From: Bin80 sp965208025
GTDB taxonomy: Bacteria > Bacteroidota > Rhodothermia > Rhodothermales > Bin80
Direction: 5' to 3'
NCBI GenBank assembly: GCA_965208025.1
Contig: OZ242302.1
Location: 1,240,001 to 1,304,000 of the forward strand
DNA: 64,000 bases
Under the pieces are notes generated by a model. The model did not search any database, was not told where the DNA came from, and saw only the letters and a list, made by a program, of their open reading frames with translations. The translations under genes and the position numbers were made by a program. Below are positions 27,528 to 38,000 of the stretch, in pieces (position 1 is the stretch's first letter; each line of letters starts with the position of its first letter).

Positions 27528-28157
27528 TCAACTTTGCTTAAAGAGTTCAACGACACCGTTAATTGGACCAGGGACAGCTCCCCGAACCAGCAGTAGATTA
27601 TGTTCGGGGATGACACGAGTCACATCAAGATTTTTAACCTTCACACGTTCATTTCCCATCTGACCAGCCATACGCATGCCTTTCATTACTCTGGAAGGAT
27701 CACTGGATGCGCCGATGGATCCGGGAGCACGCTCACGGTTATGCTGTCCGTGGGTTCGATCATTTACTCCATGAAATCCATGACGCCGTACCACCCCCTG
27801 AAACCCTCGGCCCTTACTCGTTCCAGCAACATCAATCATCTCCCCTTCTACGAAAACATTCTCCACACGTAATTCGTCTCCAACCTCGAGCGAATCGCCA
27901 CTCCACTTAAATTCTTTCAGGACACGCTGAGCAGGAACCCCTGCCGCCTGAAAATGACCATTCAGTGCCTTCGTGGTTCGACGCTCTTTCCGCGTACCAA
28001 ATCCGAGTTGTACGGCGTCGTATCCATCCTCACCATCGCGTCGTTTGATCTGGACAACCCGATTGGGACCCACTTCAATCACCGTACAGGGTACATTGTT
28101 ACCCACAGCATCATAGATACTGGTCATACCAACTTTTTTTCCAATCATTCCACTCAT
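27528..28157 (-). CDS. rplC: 50S ribosomal protein L3
   Basis: 209 residues, MSGMIGKKVGMTSIYDAVGN at the start and the conserved GTSKGRGFQGVVRRHGFHG loop near the peptidyl transferase centre. A TTG at 28163 precedes the chosen ATG. Confidence 0.97.
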   Translation of the reverse strand: MSGMIGKKVGMTSIYDAVGNNVPCTVIEVGPNRVVQIKRRDGEDGYDAVQLGFGTRKERRTTKALNGHFQAAGVPAQRVLKEFKWSGDSLEVGDELRVENVFVEGEMIDVAGTSKGRGFQGVVRRHGFHGVNDRTHGQHNRERAPGSIGASSDPSRVMKGMRMAGQMGNERVKVKNLDVTRVIPEHNLLLVRGAVPGPINGVVELFKQS

Positions 28158-28186
28158 GTCCAAACCAAAAATCGTTCTGCGTCCAA

Positions 28187-28495
28187 TTATACTTTAATTT
28201 CCACATCAACACCACTGGGGAGCTCAAGCTTAAGCAGAGCATCCACGGTCTTCGTGCTCGTAGAGAGAATATCAATCAAACGATTATGACTGCGGCTTTC
28301 AAATTGTTCTCGGCTTTTCTTGTTCACATGCGGACTCCGCAAAACAGTGTACACCGCTTTCTGCGTCGGGAGTGGAATAGGACCGCTCACCAGCGCGCCT
28401 GTGGCTTTCACCGTCTTGATAATTTTTTCCGCACTCTTGTCAATCAACGAGTGATCGTAAGATTTGAGCTTAATGCGGATTTTCTGCCCTGTCAT
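28187..28495 (-). CDS. rpsJ: 30S ribosomal protein S10
   Basis: 102 residues: QKIRIKLKSYDHSLIDKSAEKI, GPIPLPTQKAVYTVLRSPHVNKKSREQFE. S10 also serves as NusE in transcription antitermination. It follows tuf by 17 bases, so the str and S10 operons are joined here. Confidence 0.97.
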   Translation of the reverse strand: MTGQKIRIKLKSYDHSLIDKSAEKIIKTVKATGALVSGPIPLPTQKAVYTVLRSPHVNKKSREQFESRSHNRLIDILSTSTKTVDALLKLELPSGVDVEIKV

Positions 28496-28512
28496 GATCG
28501 GTTAGCAAGGGT

Positions 28513-29703
28513 TCAGTCAAGAATTTCGGTGACCACACCTGCACCGACTGTTCGCCCTCCTTCACGGATCGCAAAACGCAACCCCTTCTCCATTGCAACA
28601 GGTTGGATCAATTTCACGCGGAACTGCGTGTTGTCGCCCGGCATCACCATCTCCGTCCCAGAGGGTAACTCTATATCTCCCGTCACATCCGTCGTCCGAA
28701 AATAAAATTGGGGGCGGTACCCTGGGAAAAATGGCGTGTGACGACCTCCCTCATCCTTGCTCAGTACATATACCTCACAACGAAACTCTTGATGTGGCTC
28801 AATTGAGTTCGGATGCACGATCACCTGCCCTCGCTCTACTCCATCCTTAGAGATCCCGCGCAAGAGCAACCCTACATTATCTCCTGCCTGCCCCTCATCC
28901 AATATCTTACGAAACATCTCCACACCCGTGACCGTCGTCGTCGTTGTCTCAGGACGAATCCCTACAATCTCCACTTTCTCCCCTGTTCGTACGATCCCAC
29001 GCTCTACCCGACCCGTCGCGACCGTTCCACGCCCGGTGATTGAGAATACATCCTCCACCGGCATCAAAAATGGCTTATCTTTATCCCGATCCGGTGTGGG
29101 AACATAGGAATCCACCGCGGACATCAATTTGAGCACGGTCTCTTCCCACTCCGACTCCCCATTCAATGCGCCCAGTGCGGAACCCTGAACAATCGGAAGA
29201 TCCTCCCCTGGAAATTCATATGCACTCAGAAGATCCCGGATCTCCATCTCCACTAACTCCAGGAGCTCCTCATCATCAACCAGATCCACCTTGTTCATGA
29301 AGACCACAATGTAGGGAACCCCTACCTGACGTGCCAACAGGATATGCTCGCGGGTTTGGGGCATCGGGCCATCCGACGCATCCACCACCAGGATCGCTCC
29401 ATCCATCTGCGCTGCACCCGTCACCATGTTCTTTACATAGTCCGCGTGTCCTGGACAGTCCACATGGGCGTAGTGCCGTTCCGAGGTCTCATACTCCACA
29501 TGCGCCGTCGCAATCGTGATCCCACGCTCCCGCTCTTCGGGCGCGTTATCAATGGAATCAAACGAACGGATCTCCGTCCCTCCGATACGATCATTCAAGA
29601 CCCGAGTGATCGCTGCGGTCAAGGTCGTCTTGCCGTGATCCACATGTCCGATCGTGCCGACATTCACATGCGGCTTCGTACGCTGAAATACTTCCTTTGC
29701 CAT
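28513..29703 (-). CDS. tuf: Elongation factor Tu
   Basis: 396 residues. GTPase motifs GHVDHGKTT (G1), RGITI (G2), DCPGH (G3), NKVD (G4) and SAL (G5) are all intact, followed by two beta-barrel domains ending VGAGVVTEILD. EF-Tu delivers aminoacyl-tRNA to the ribosome. Only one tuf copy is in this window; there is no adjacent tRNA array. Confidence 0.98.
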   Translation of the reverse strand: MAKEVFQRTKPHVNVGTIGHVDHGKTTLTAAITRVLNDRIGGTEIRSFDSIDNAPEERERGITIATAHVEYETSERHYAHVDCPGHADYVKNMVTGAAQMDGAILVVDASDGPMPQTREHILLARQVGVPYIVVFMNKVDLVDDEELLELVEMEIRDLLSAYEFPGEDLPIVQGSALGALNGESEWEETVLKLMSAVDSYVPTPDRDKDKPFLMPVEDVFSITGRGTVATGRVERGIVRTGEKVEIVGIRPETTTTTVTGVEMFRKILDEGQAGDNVGLLLRGISKDGVERGQVIVHPNSIEPHQEFRCEVYVLSKDEGGRHTPFFPGYRPQFYFRTTDVTGDIELPSGTEMVMPGDNTQFRVKLIQPVAMEKGLRFAIREGGRTVGAGVVTEILD

Positions 29704-29739
29704 TGTATAAACTTACTGGAATACTGGTTGATTTATCAT

Positions 29740-31860
29740 TTAACTTGCTTTACCGTAACTGGAAAGAATAACTTTTTCTGCAACCGACTTAGGGGCAGGT
29801 TCATACGACTCAAACTGCATCGTAAAGATCGCCCGACCTTGGGTCAATGAACGCATATCAGTTGAATAGCCAAACATTTCTGAAAGGGGAACCAAAGCTT
29901 TCACCACGCGAGCATCTTGCCGTTGATCCATAGACAAAATCCGACCTCTACGACTATTCAAATCGCCAATGACATCACCCATGTACTCTTCTGGTGTAAC
30001 CACTTCAACTTTCATGACTGGCTCCTTGAGTACTGGATTCGCTCTTCGAGCTGCACTACGGAAGGCCATCTGCCCCGCAATTTCAAACGCATTCTGATCG
30101 GAATCTACCTCATGATGCTTACCATCAAGGAGGCGTACTTTGACTCCTTCAACGGGGTATCCAGCAAGGGGGCCATGAGTGACAGCACTCTTGATGCCCT
30201 TCTGAACACTTGGAATAAACTCTTTGGGGATGGCTCCGCCGACAACTTCACTCACAAATTCAAAACCGACACCACTTTCGTTTGGTTCAATTTCCATTTC
30301 AACGACGGCAAATTGTCCCCGACCGCCGGTCTGTTTTTTGTGGGTGTACCGCTCGTGTACTGATTTTCGGAAGGCTTCCCTGTAGGCAACTTGCGGCTTC
30401 CCAACATTGGCCTCAACCTTGAATTCCCGCCGAAGTCGATCAACGATGATCTCGAGATATAATTCACCCATACCGGCAATAATCGTTTGCCCCGTCTCAG
30501 CATCAATGGAGACTTGGAACGTTGGATCTTCTTCGGCAAGTTTTTGCAAGCCAGCCGAAAGCTTGTCACTATCCGCTTTGGTCTTGGGCTCAATGGCAAT
30601 GCGGATAACAGGATCTGGGAAATCCATCCGCTCAAGAATGACGGGATGATCAGGATCAGAGAGGGTATCTCCAGTCCGCACATTTTTAAGCCCAACCGCG
30701 GCAGCAATATCACCCGCTTCCACCCGAGTCACATCCTCACGATCCTTGGCATGCATGAAGAGCAATCGCCCGATACGTTCTTTTCGCTCAGTTGTAGAAT
30801 TATACACTTGAACGCCTTTGTCAAGTACTCCGCTATATACGCGGAAAAATGTAAGCTTCCCAACATAAGGATCGGTAGCAATCTTAAATGCTACCGCAGA
30901 GAACGGTGCGTCTGCCTGAGGAGCACGCTGAATCTCTTGAACTGAGCGAGGCGTAATTCCAGTGACTGCAGGAATATCTGCGGGGCTGGGTAAGTAATCA
31001 ATGACACCATCCAATAGACGCTGAACTCCCTTGTTTTTGAAGGCTGAACCACAAAAAACTGGGGTAATGTCCAGATTGAGCGTGGCGGACCGAACCGTAG
31101 AACGGATCTCATCGGTCGTGATGTCTTCTCCCTCCAAGTACTTCATGAGCAAGTTGTCGTTATGCTCTGCAACAGACTCAAGCAGGAGAATTCTCCAATG
31201 TCTTGCTTCTTTGACGAGATCCTTGGGGATATCAATCACGTCCCAAGTAGCACCTTGCGTTTTGTCGTGCCAAATGATCGCTTTATTGGTGATCAGATCA
31301 ATGACTCCTCGAAACATCGCCCCGGAACCAATTGGAATCTGTACGGGAACAGGGTTCGCTTTGAGTCGATCCTTCATAGAGTTGAGGGCATTCACAAAAT
31401 CAGCACCGGTACGGTCCATCTTATTGATGAACGCGATCCGGGGAACCCTGTACCGGTTCGCCTGCCTCCAGACTGTTTCGGATTGGGGCTCAACACCTCC
31501 TACCGCACAGAAGAGAGCAACGGCACCATCAAGGATGCGAAGCGAACGCTCCACCTCTGCAGTGAAGTCAACATGACCAGGAGTATCAATGATGTTGATC
31601 CGGTATTTTTGATCATTTTTACTCCAGAAACAGGTCGTTGCGGCGCTCGTAATCGTAATGCCCCGTTCCTTTTCCTGCTCCATCCAGTCCATCGTTGCCC
31701 CACCGTCATGAACCTCTCCCATCCGGTGCAAGCGTCCTGTGTAAAATAAGATCCGTTCCGTGGTAGTGGTTTTTCCAGCGTCAATATGGGCCATAATCCC
31801 AATATTGCGCATTCTGCGAAGTTTTGTACCCTTAACTAAGCTCATTGGAATCACTGTCAT
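29740..31860 (-). CDS. fusA: Elongation factor G
   Basis: 706 residues, full length. G-domain motifs AHIDAGKTTTTERILFYTG, RGITI, DTPGHVDFTAEVERSLR and NKMDRTGADF are intact; the domain IV/V region SVHERYTHKKQTGGRGQFA and GFEFVSEVVGGAIPKEF follow. EF-G catalyses translocation. The ATG at 31860 shares one base with the rpsG stop (TAATG); an ATG at 31845 is an alternative. Confidence 0.98.
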   Translation of the reverse strand: MTVIPMSLVKGTKLRRMRNIGIMAHIDAGKTTTTERILFYTGRLHRMGEVHDGGATMDWMEQEKERGITITSAATTCFWSKNDQKYRINIIDTPGHVDFTAEVERSLRILDGAVALFCAVGGVEPQSETVWRQANRYRVPRIAFINKMDRTGADFVNALNSMKDRLKANPVPVQIPIGSGAMFRGVIDLITNKAIIWHDKTQGATWDVIDIPKDLVKEARHWRILLLESVAEHNDNLLMKYLEGEDITTDEIRSTVRSATLNLDITPVFCGSAFKNKGVQRLLDGVIDYLPSPADIPAVTGITPRSVQEIQRAPQADAPFSAVAFKIATDPYVGKLTFFRVYSGVLDKGVQVYNSTTERKERIGRLLFMHAKDREDVTRVEAGDIAAAVGLKNVRTGDTLSDPDHPVILERMDFPDPVIRIAIEPKTKADSDKLSAGLQKLAEEDPTFQVSIDAETGQTIIAGMGELYLEIIVDRLRREFKVEANVGKPQVAYREAFRKSVHERYTHKKQTGGRGQFAVVEMEIEPNESGVGFEFVSEVVGGAIPKEFIPSVQKGIKSAVTHGPLAGYPVEGVKVRLLDGKHHEVDSDQNAFEIAGQMAFRSAARRANPVLKEPVMKVEVVTPEEYMGDVIGDLNSRRGRILSMDQRQDARVVKALVPLSEMFGYSTDMRSLTQGRAIFTMQFESYEPAPKSVAEKVILSSYGKAS

Positions 31861-32327
31861 TACAATCGAAAATGGGCAAAAGCTTTATTTGACTCAGCCA
31901 TACGATGGGTATCATCCTTTTTCTTGACCGCAGCTCCCTCCCCTCGTGAAGCAGCATACAATTCTCCAGCGAGTCGCTCGGCCATGGACTGGTCTGACCG
32001 CTTGGATGCGTGTTGAATGATCCAACGGAACGCCAGTGCAGTGCGACGCTCTGCCCGTACCTCAATGGGGACCTGATAAGTCGCACCACCGACACGTCGG
32101 CTACGCACTTCCACCAGAGGAGCTACATTTTCAATCGCTTGCTGAAAAATTTCAAGCCCCGGCTCTCCCGAGCGTTCTTCTGCCAATGCAAAGGCATCAT
32201 ACACAATTTTTCGAGCAACATTCTTCTTGCCGTGAAGCATTACATAATTCACGAACTGCGCCACAAGCTGATCCCCATATTTGGGATCGGGCGTGATGGA
32301 GCGTCGCTCGGCTGATTTTCTACGCAT
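31860..32327 (-). CDS. rpsG: 30S ribosomal protein S7
   Basis: 155 residues, MRRKSAERRSITPDPKYGDQL, then FVNYVMLHGKKNVARKIVYDAF and RRVGGATYQVPIEVR. S7 starts assembly of the 30S head and contacts the E-site tRNA. Confidence 0.97.
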   Translation of the reverse strand: MRRKSAERRSITPDPKYGDQLVAQFVNYVMLHGKKNVARKIVYDAFALAEERSGEPGLEIFQQAIENVAPLVEVRSRRVGGATYQVPIEVRAERRTALAFRWIIQHASKRSDQSMAERLAGELYAASRGEGAAVKKKDDTHRMAESNKAFAHFRL

Positions 32328-32368
32328 GATTCATGAATGACGATCTGGTATCGTCAGCTTATCCTCAA

Positions 32369-32740
32369 CTATTTTGGTCGCTTGGCACCATACTTGGAAC
32401 GTGACTGGGTTCGATCTTCCACACCAGATGTATCCAGTGCGCCACGAACAATGTGATACTTAACACCCGGGAGGTCCTTTACCCGACCACCCCGAACAAG
32501 TACAATGGAGTGCTCTTGCAAATTGTGACCCTCACCAGGAATGTAGGCAATCACTTCAATCTGATTGGTCAGTCGAACCTTGGCTACTTTACGCAACGCA
32601 GAGTTCGGCTTCTTCGGCGTCGTCGTATACACACGCGTGCAGACACCCCGCCGCTGAGGATTCCCCTGCAGCGCGGCCGCCTTCGTCTTTTTCACCTTGG
32701 GATGACGACCCGATCGAACCAGTTGTTGTATAGTAGGCAC
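32369..32740 (-). CDS. rpsL: 30S ribosomal protein S12
   Basis: 123 residues read from a GTG at 32740. TTTPKKPNSALRKVAKVRLT and VRGGRVKDLPGVKYHIVRG hold the decoding-centre loops. The Lys residues that confer streptomycin sensitivity when wild type (in TPKKPNSA) are unmutated. It is the first gene of the fused cluster. Confidence 0.97.
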   Translation of the reverse strand: MPTIQQLVRSGRHPKVKKTKAAALQGNPQRRGVCTRVYTTTPKKPNSALRKVAKVRLTNQIEVIAYIPGEGHNLQEHSIVLVRGGRVKDLPGVKYHIVRGALDTSGVEDRTQSRSKYGAKRPK

Positions 32741-32894
32741 GGAACTAATGAGTTTTTGATTCGAACATCACTACGAAAATGTGATCGCAGAATGTCTGAA
32801 TCCATTTATTGTACAGCCAATCAAGATACGAAATTTTTTATTAAAGTTGCACATTTTTTGAAAAATTCAATGATTTTTCACAACTTTTGTTCCG
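32741..32894 (-). promoter_or_regulatory. Upstream region of the str-S10-spc-alpha cluster
   Basis: The 154-bp, AT-rich gap between ftsH and rpsL is the only spacer long enough to hold the main promoter of the cluster. It includes a perfect inverted repeat of TGAAAAAT with ATTTTTCA (32859-32866 and 32873-32880, loop TCAATG) right after the ftsH stop. In the direction of transcription no T-tract follows, so it may be an operator or processing site rather than a terminator. No clean -35/-10 pair was found. Confidence 0.4.
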
Positions 32895-34934
32895 TTAATC
32901 TGAGACTTCTGCTGTTTCCCTAGCCTCAGTGGGCTCGGTTTCCGATTCGTTTTTTTCAGAGGTTCCATTCAGCGAGACATACTCGCCAAACGGACGTTCA
33001 CCAAGAACAGAAACCAGCTCCCGAGGCCCCAATACTTCTTTATCCAAGAGCAACTGTGCAAGGGCCTCCAGCCGGTCTATTTTCTCACTCAGGAGATTCA
33101 TGGCGCGCTGACGTACCTCTTCAATCAATTGGCGCACTTCCTGATCAATGGTGGATGCCATGGTTTCGGAGTAGGGTTTTTCAAACATCGGCGTCCCATT
33201 CTGGCGACGAGACAGATTGAAGCTGATGTGCCCAACTTTTTCACTCATCCCAAAGTCAACCACCATTGCGTAGGCGGTCTTCGTGATCCGCTCGAGGTCA
33301 TTCTGAGCTCCTGTAGAGAGCTGTCCGAATTTGATCTCCTCGGCAACCCGCCCTCCCATCATCATGGTCATCTGATCCAAGAAAGCCTGACGTGTGGTGA
33401 TATATCGCTCATCTGGTAACGATTGAGCATAGCCGAGCGCCGCAAGTCCTCGCGGGACGATGGAGACTTTGATCACGGGATCGGTATTTGGCAAGTACCA
33501 ACCTGCGATAGCATGCCCCGCTTCATGATAGGCGACGATTCGCTTCTCTTCGGGCTTTATTAACTTATTTTTCTTTTCCAGACCTCCGATGACGCGATCA
33601 ATCGCCTGTTCAAAATCTTTCATCTCAATCGCATCCTTATCAAAGCGGGCCGCCAAGAGAGCGGCTTCATTGCAAACATTCGCAATTTCCGCACCTGCGA
33701 AGCCTGGAGTCTGGGAGGCTAATACTTCGGGGTCCACATTGTCTGCCAAAACCAGATTACGAGTATGCACACGGAAAATCATAGCCCGCTCCAGGCGATC
33801 AGGGCGATCAATCAATATTTGCCGATCAAATCGTCCGGGTCGGAGCAGGGCGACATCAAGCACATCAGGTCGGTTGGTCGCGGCCATGATGATGACTCCC
33901 TTGTCGGTATTGAAGCCATCCATTTCAACTAGCAACTGATTCAGTGTATTCTCACGCTCATCATTACCCCCCATCATCATACTGCGTCCCCGACTGCGTC
34001 CAATTGCGTCAATTTCGTCAATGAATACAATACACGGAGCTTTTTCCTTTGCTTTCTTGAACAGGTCGCGAACCCGCGCAGCACCAACCCCAACAAACAT
34101 CTCAACAAAATCGCTGCCACTAATTGAAAAAAACGGGACTCCAGCCTCGCCAGCCACTGCTTTGCCCATTAGGGTCTTTCCAGTTCCAGGAGGACCAACC
34201 AGCAGGACGCCTTTGGGGAGTACTCCTCCCAACTTCGTAAACTTCTTGGGATTCTTCAAGAATTCAACAACTTCCGCAACTTCTTCCTTCGCCTCAGCAA
34301 GACCAGCCACATCTTCAAATGTGACGGTTGGCTTTCCTAAGGACTCAAAGAGTACCGCTCTATTTTTCCCGATATTAAGTACTTGGGAGCCAGGAGCCGC
34401 TCGCCGAAGAATAAAAATCCACAACGCCAGAATAATGGCCAGAGGAAGAAGCCATGCAAGTGCACCCCCAAACCAGTTCTCCTGATATCGAACTTCGTAG
34501 CGGAGTGGCACCGTCTTCCCTGCCTCATGATTCGCTTTCTGCTCTTCCAAAAAGGCAACTAGGTCATGATTTGCCGTCTTTGTCGTTACAAATGTAGTTC
34601 CATCATGATTCCTGCTCAGGAATCCCTGTTTGGTCTCGGAAGTGACTCCAAGTGCCTCAATACCTGAAGGGTTGAGTTGACCACTTACCTGACGATCATT
34701 CTGGATCGTGACCGATTCTATATAGTCCTGTTCTACATAATTTAGAAACGTACTATAGGCAATGACATTCCCGTCTCGACGTCCGAGTGAAAAGATGATG
34801 TTAATGAGAAGAAAGCCAAGCAACACCACATATATCCACATGTAGCGACCCTTACGACCAGGAAGACGGCGCTCTTCCCGTTCAGTCGAGGGGACCTCGG
34901 AATTCTGATTTTCGTTTGAACTTTCCTGCCTCAT
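32895..34934 (-). CDS. ftsH: ATP-dependent zinc metalloprotease FtsH
   Basis: About 679 residues. Two N-terminal membrane helices flank a periplasmic domain (YMWIYVVLLGFLLINIIF; GGALAWLLPLAIILALWIFIL). The AAA domain has Walker A GPPGTGKTLMGKAVAGEA, Walker B CIVFIDEIDAIGRSRG and the SRH with RPDVLDVALLRPGRFDR. The protease domain has HEAGH in VAYHEAGHAIAG with a downstream Asp ligand. FtsH degrades misassembled membrane proteins and short-lived regulators. The acidic tail is typical. The ATG at 34934 was chosen; a GTG at 34943 would add three residues. Confidence 0.96.
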   Translation of the reverse strand: MRQESSNENQNSEVPSTEREERRLPGRKGRYMWIYVVLLGFLLINIIFSLGRRDGNVIAYSTFLNYVEQDYIESVTIQNDRQVSGQLNPSGIEALGVTSETKQGFLSRNHDGTTFVTTKTANHDLVAFLEEQKANHEAGKTVPLRYEVRYQENWFGGALAWLLPLAIILALWIFILRRAAPGSQVLNIGKNRAVLFESLGKPTVTFEDVAGLAEAKEEVAEVVEFLKNPKKFTKLGGVLPKGVLLVGPPGTGKTLMGKAVAGEAGVPFFSISGSDFVEMFVGVGAARVRDLFKKAKEKAPCIVFIDEIDAIGRSRGRSMMMGGNDERENTLNQLLVEMDGFNTDKGVIIMAATNRPDVLDVALLRPGRFDRQILIDRPDRLERAMIFRVHTRNLVLADNVDPEVLASQTPGFAGAEIANVCNEAALLAARFDKDAIEMKDFEQAIDRVIGGLEKKNKLIKPEEKRIVAYHEAGHAIAGWYLPNTDPVIKVSIVPRGLAALGYAQSLPDERYITTRQAFLDQMTMMMGGRVAEEIKFGQLSTGAQNDLERITKTAYAMVVDFGMSEKVGHISFNLSRRQNGTPMFEKPYSETMASTIDQEVRQLIEEVRQRAMNLLSEKIDRLEALAQLLLDKEVLGPRELVSVLGERPFGEYVSLNGTSEKNESETEPTEARETAEVSD

Positions 34935-35024
34935 GGAGGACACTCGGAAGACGTTAGGGTTAGGAGCGAGCGATCAACAGATCATTTATACCGCAAGAAC
35001 CCAAGAACAGTTTCTTTAGAGCTC

Positions 35025-38000
35025 CTACGGATTACGATCAGAAATTTGAATGATCCGGGCATCCGTGGGAATTTGGCCTGACAACTGGTGGATCACGGAT
35101 TCTGCGTCCATGACCGTCTCAAATCGTCCGAGACCAACCCTGAACTCAAGACGCCCGTCGACTATTACGTCAAAAATATCCAATGGATGCGAAATATCTG
35201 GGTGGGAATCCTCAAAACTCACAATAAACTCTTTGGCCAACACCTGATCGGAATACGAATTGATCTGAATCGTGTAACCGCCCTGAGACAGGTCATGATT
35301 CCCAATGTCTGAATCGGACACAAACTCACCGAGCACCAGAGAATCAGATGATTCATCTTCAAAGCGATCCATACGTTCTGGAATGACAGGGACCAGAGGC
35401 TTGTTTTGAATTTCCGTCACAGTCTCCGCATTGATCTCCATATTAAGCTTTGACATGAGTTCGGGACTGCGTTCTGATGGGTTGGGGACGAAGAGAGTGT
35501 CCTCGGGGGCTGCAAAACGAAGGGAATCAGCAGACAACTCCACAGATTGTAATGAATCTGTTGGTTCATCAACGGTTTGAATCAGAGAATCTGGCATTGC
35601 TTCCAATGCCAATGAATCTTCTTCCATGTCCAGAAGCGAATCAGCAATCGCGAAGGAATCAGTAGCAAGAGAATCAGCAGCTCGCTGGAGCGAATCAGCG
35701 GTTGCCTGACGCTTTCTCTTTTCCTCTTGTAGAGCATTCAACATCAAGCCTACCTGAGAAGCCTGAGGAGACTCCCTGTAATTGGTTTGAATATATCCTA
35801 GCACCATGGGTAGACTCAACAGACTGTCCTTGGCGGTAGACGTAGAATCCAGACCCGAATAAAATCCCGCCACCTCCATTTGCACAGGGTCAGCAGAAAT
35901 AGGCAACGGTCCAAGGACATCCATACTGTCTTTAGCAGCCCATTCAAGAAAGGCACGGCTGGAGGCGTACAATGCTCTTGGGGCAACGGGGGTGGTAGAC
36001 CAGTCCATCCCCAACGTATACAACCCCGCGATGATCTCTTCACTCGCTTCCTCACGCCATTTTGAGAGATACTCGGCATATTCATTTTCTGCCTGTGCGA
36101 GTGAGTCCAATGTGGTACGAACAGGAACTTGACGCCCCAACCTTGCATAGGCTTGATCAACCAAATCAGACTCTGCATAGTTGGAGATGATGCGTTCATA
36201 GAGTCGATTGGAGGCTAATGTGTCCCCCAGCGTCCGATGAACTTCCGCCAAAGCATAATAAGCCCGCTCCGTAACCTCCTCATCCCGATCCTGCTCAATG
36301 ACCATTCGATACCATGCGGAGGCGGAATCAGGTTGATTCATGGATAAAAACAGTACATTTGCCAATTCATAGCGCGCATTGGCGCGCTTCGTGAGCATTG
36401 CATCAAATTTCTCTTGTGTTCTTGGAACGTCTGAAATATCCACCACTGGCATGGTTGTGCTCAGCGAGACTTGATTCTCTGAATCATCTCCCCCTTCTTT
36501 TGGGTCTCCAATCTGCGAGGACTCAATCGCGGCAATGCGGCGCCAATTTGGCGCCAGCGGTCGGTCGCCCCAGGTGAGCACAAAATCTTGGCGAGCCTGG
36601 AGCATTCGCACTTCATCCTTGTGGTAGAGGAATCCTGCCTCTCCTTCGGTTCCCGCGACGAGTGTCTTTGTCCCAAACCCATCATCATCATCTACCGCCC
36701 CTGGGTTTCCCCGAAAAGCAGCTTCCGACCGACGCTGAAGCATGGAACGCTGCATTTCTTCCAATTCCTTCGCCCGACGCCTGCGAAGTTCCAATACGAC
36801 CTCTGCAAAGCTGCTATCATCAAGGGTCCCGAGATATAGTAGCGAGTCCATGAGTACAATCTGATCAAGTACTTCGGAGAAACTCCCGAATTTCTCTGCC
36901 TGATCCTCACTATCAGTAATCGCACCAGGGGAAGGCCTCGGCTCAACAGAGACCATACGATTTGACGACCGCTGCCTTCCACTTGAAGTCTTAATCGTCT
37001 GCGCAGCTGTATCAAAGTGTGCAGCCGCATAGGGAAAGTCCAGATATACATCGCGGTAAAAGGTACCCAGTGCATAATGTACCCGTCCCCGTACGCTTGC
37101 TCCCCCCGCAGTCGGATCATAGAGCAACTCATCATATTGGTCAAGTGCTTCATTGTAATACCCAAGTGCAATCAATACGCGTCCTCGGAGATAGGCTAAT
37201 TCGGCCCGATGGTCATAATTCTTATCATCCCGTTCCATACGACGCAATTGTCTCATCGCCTCCTCTGGGTCAAGATGTTGGGCAAGGATACGTATAGCAT
37301 TGAACTGCGCAGCATAAGAGAGTTCGTAAAATGGTTTATGCTGCTGTACCCGTTCATAGGAGTTCACTGCCCGAGAATATTGCCCCAATTGCTCAAATAC
37401 TTGCCCCTCAAGAAACTGGGCTCTGGAAGCCAGATTTCTGTCACGAATCCCATCTAACCCCGCTTCCAGTTCGATCGCCGCCTCTTCCCAATTTTCACTT
37501 TGCACATAAAGTTCGGCCAGAGCAAGTCTGTATTGAGGTCCCCAGCGACTGGATAAGTTTTCAGCACTTACGAGTGTCTGTAGGTGAGTAGATGCTTCCT
37601 CATAGGCACCACTGGCAATGAGCGTGCGAGCGAGCCAGAAATTTGCCTCCTCGCTCAGTGGGGAGTCAAGCTCCAATATATCGTTGAATTTCTCCTCAGC
37701 TCCGACAAAATTGAGGGTAAAGAACCATGCCTTCCCAATGACCATAATTGCGTCATCAACCCACTTGGACTTTGGATGCTCTCGGAGAATATCAGCACTT
37801 TTCGTAATCGCATCCTCAAAAGGCTTTCGCTGAGTGGATGCTTGCTCGCTCCGGCCAAACAGCGAAAGGAAAATATCCTGATCAATGGGCTGCTCTTCCA
37901 ATCTTTTTTCAAATTCACGGATCCCCTCGGAGAGGGAACGTTCTGCATTGTAATATTTGTTGTAGTAGGCAGAAAAATTATCAAATCGTGAACCTAAGAA

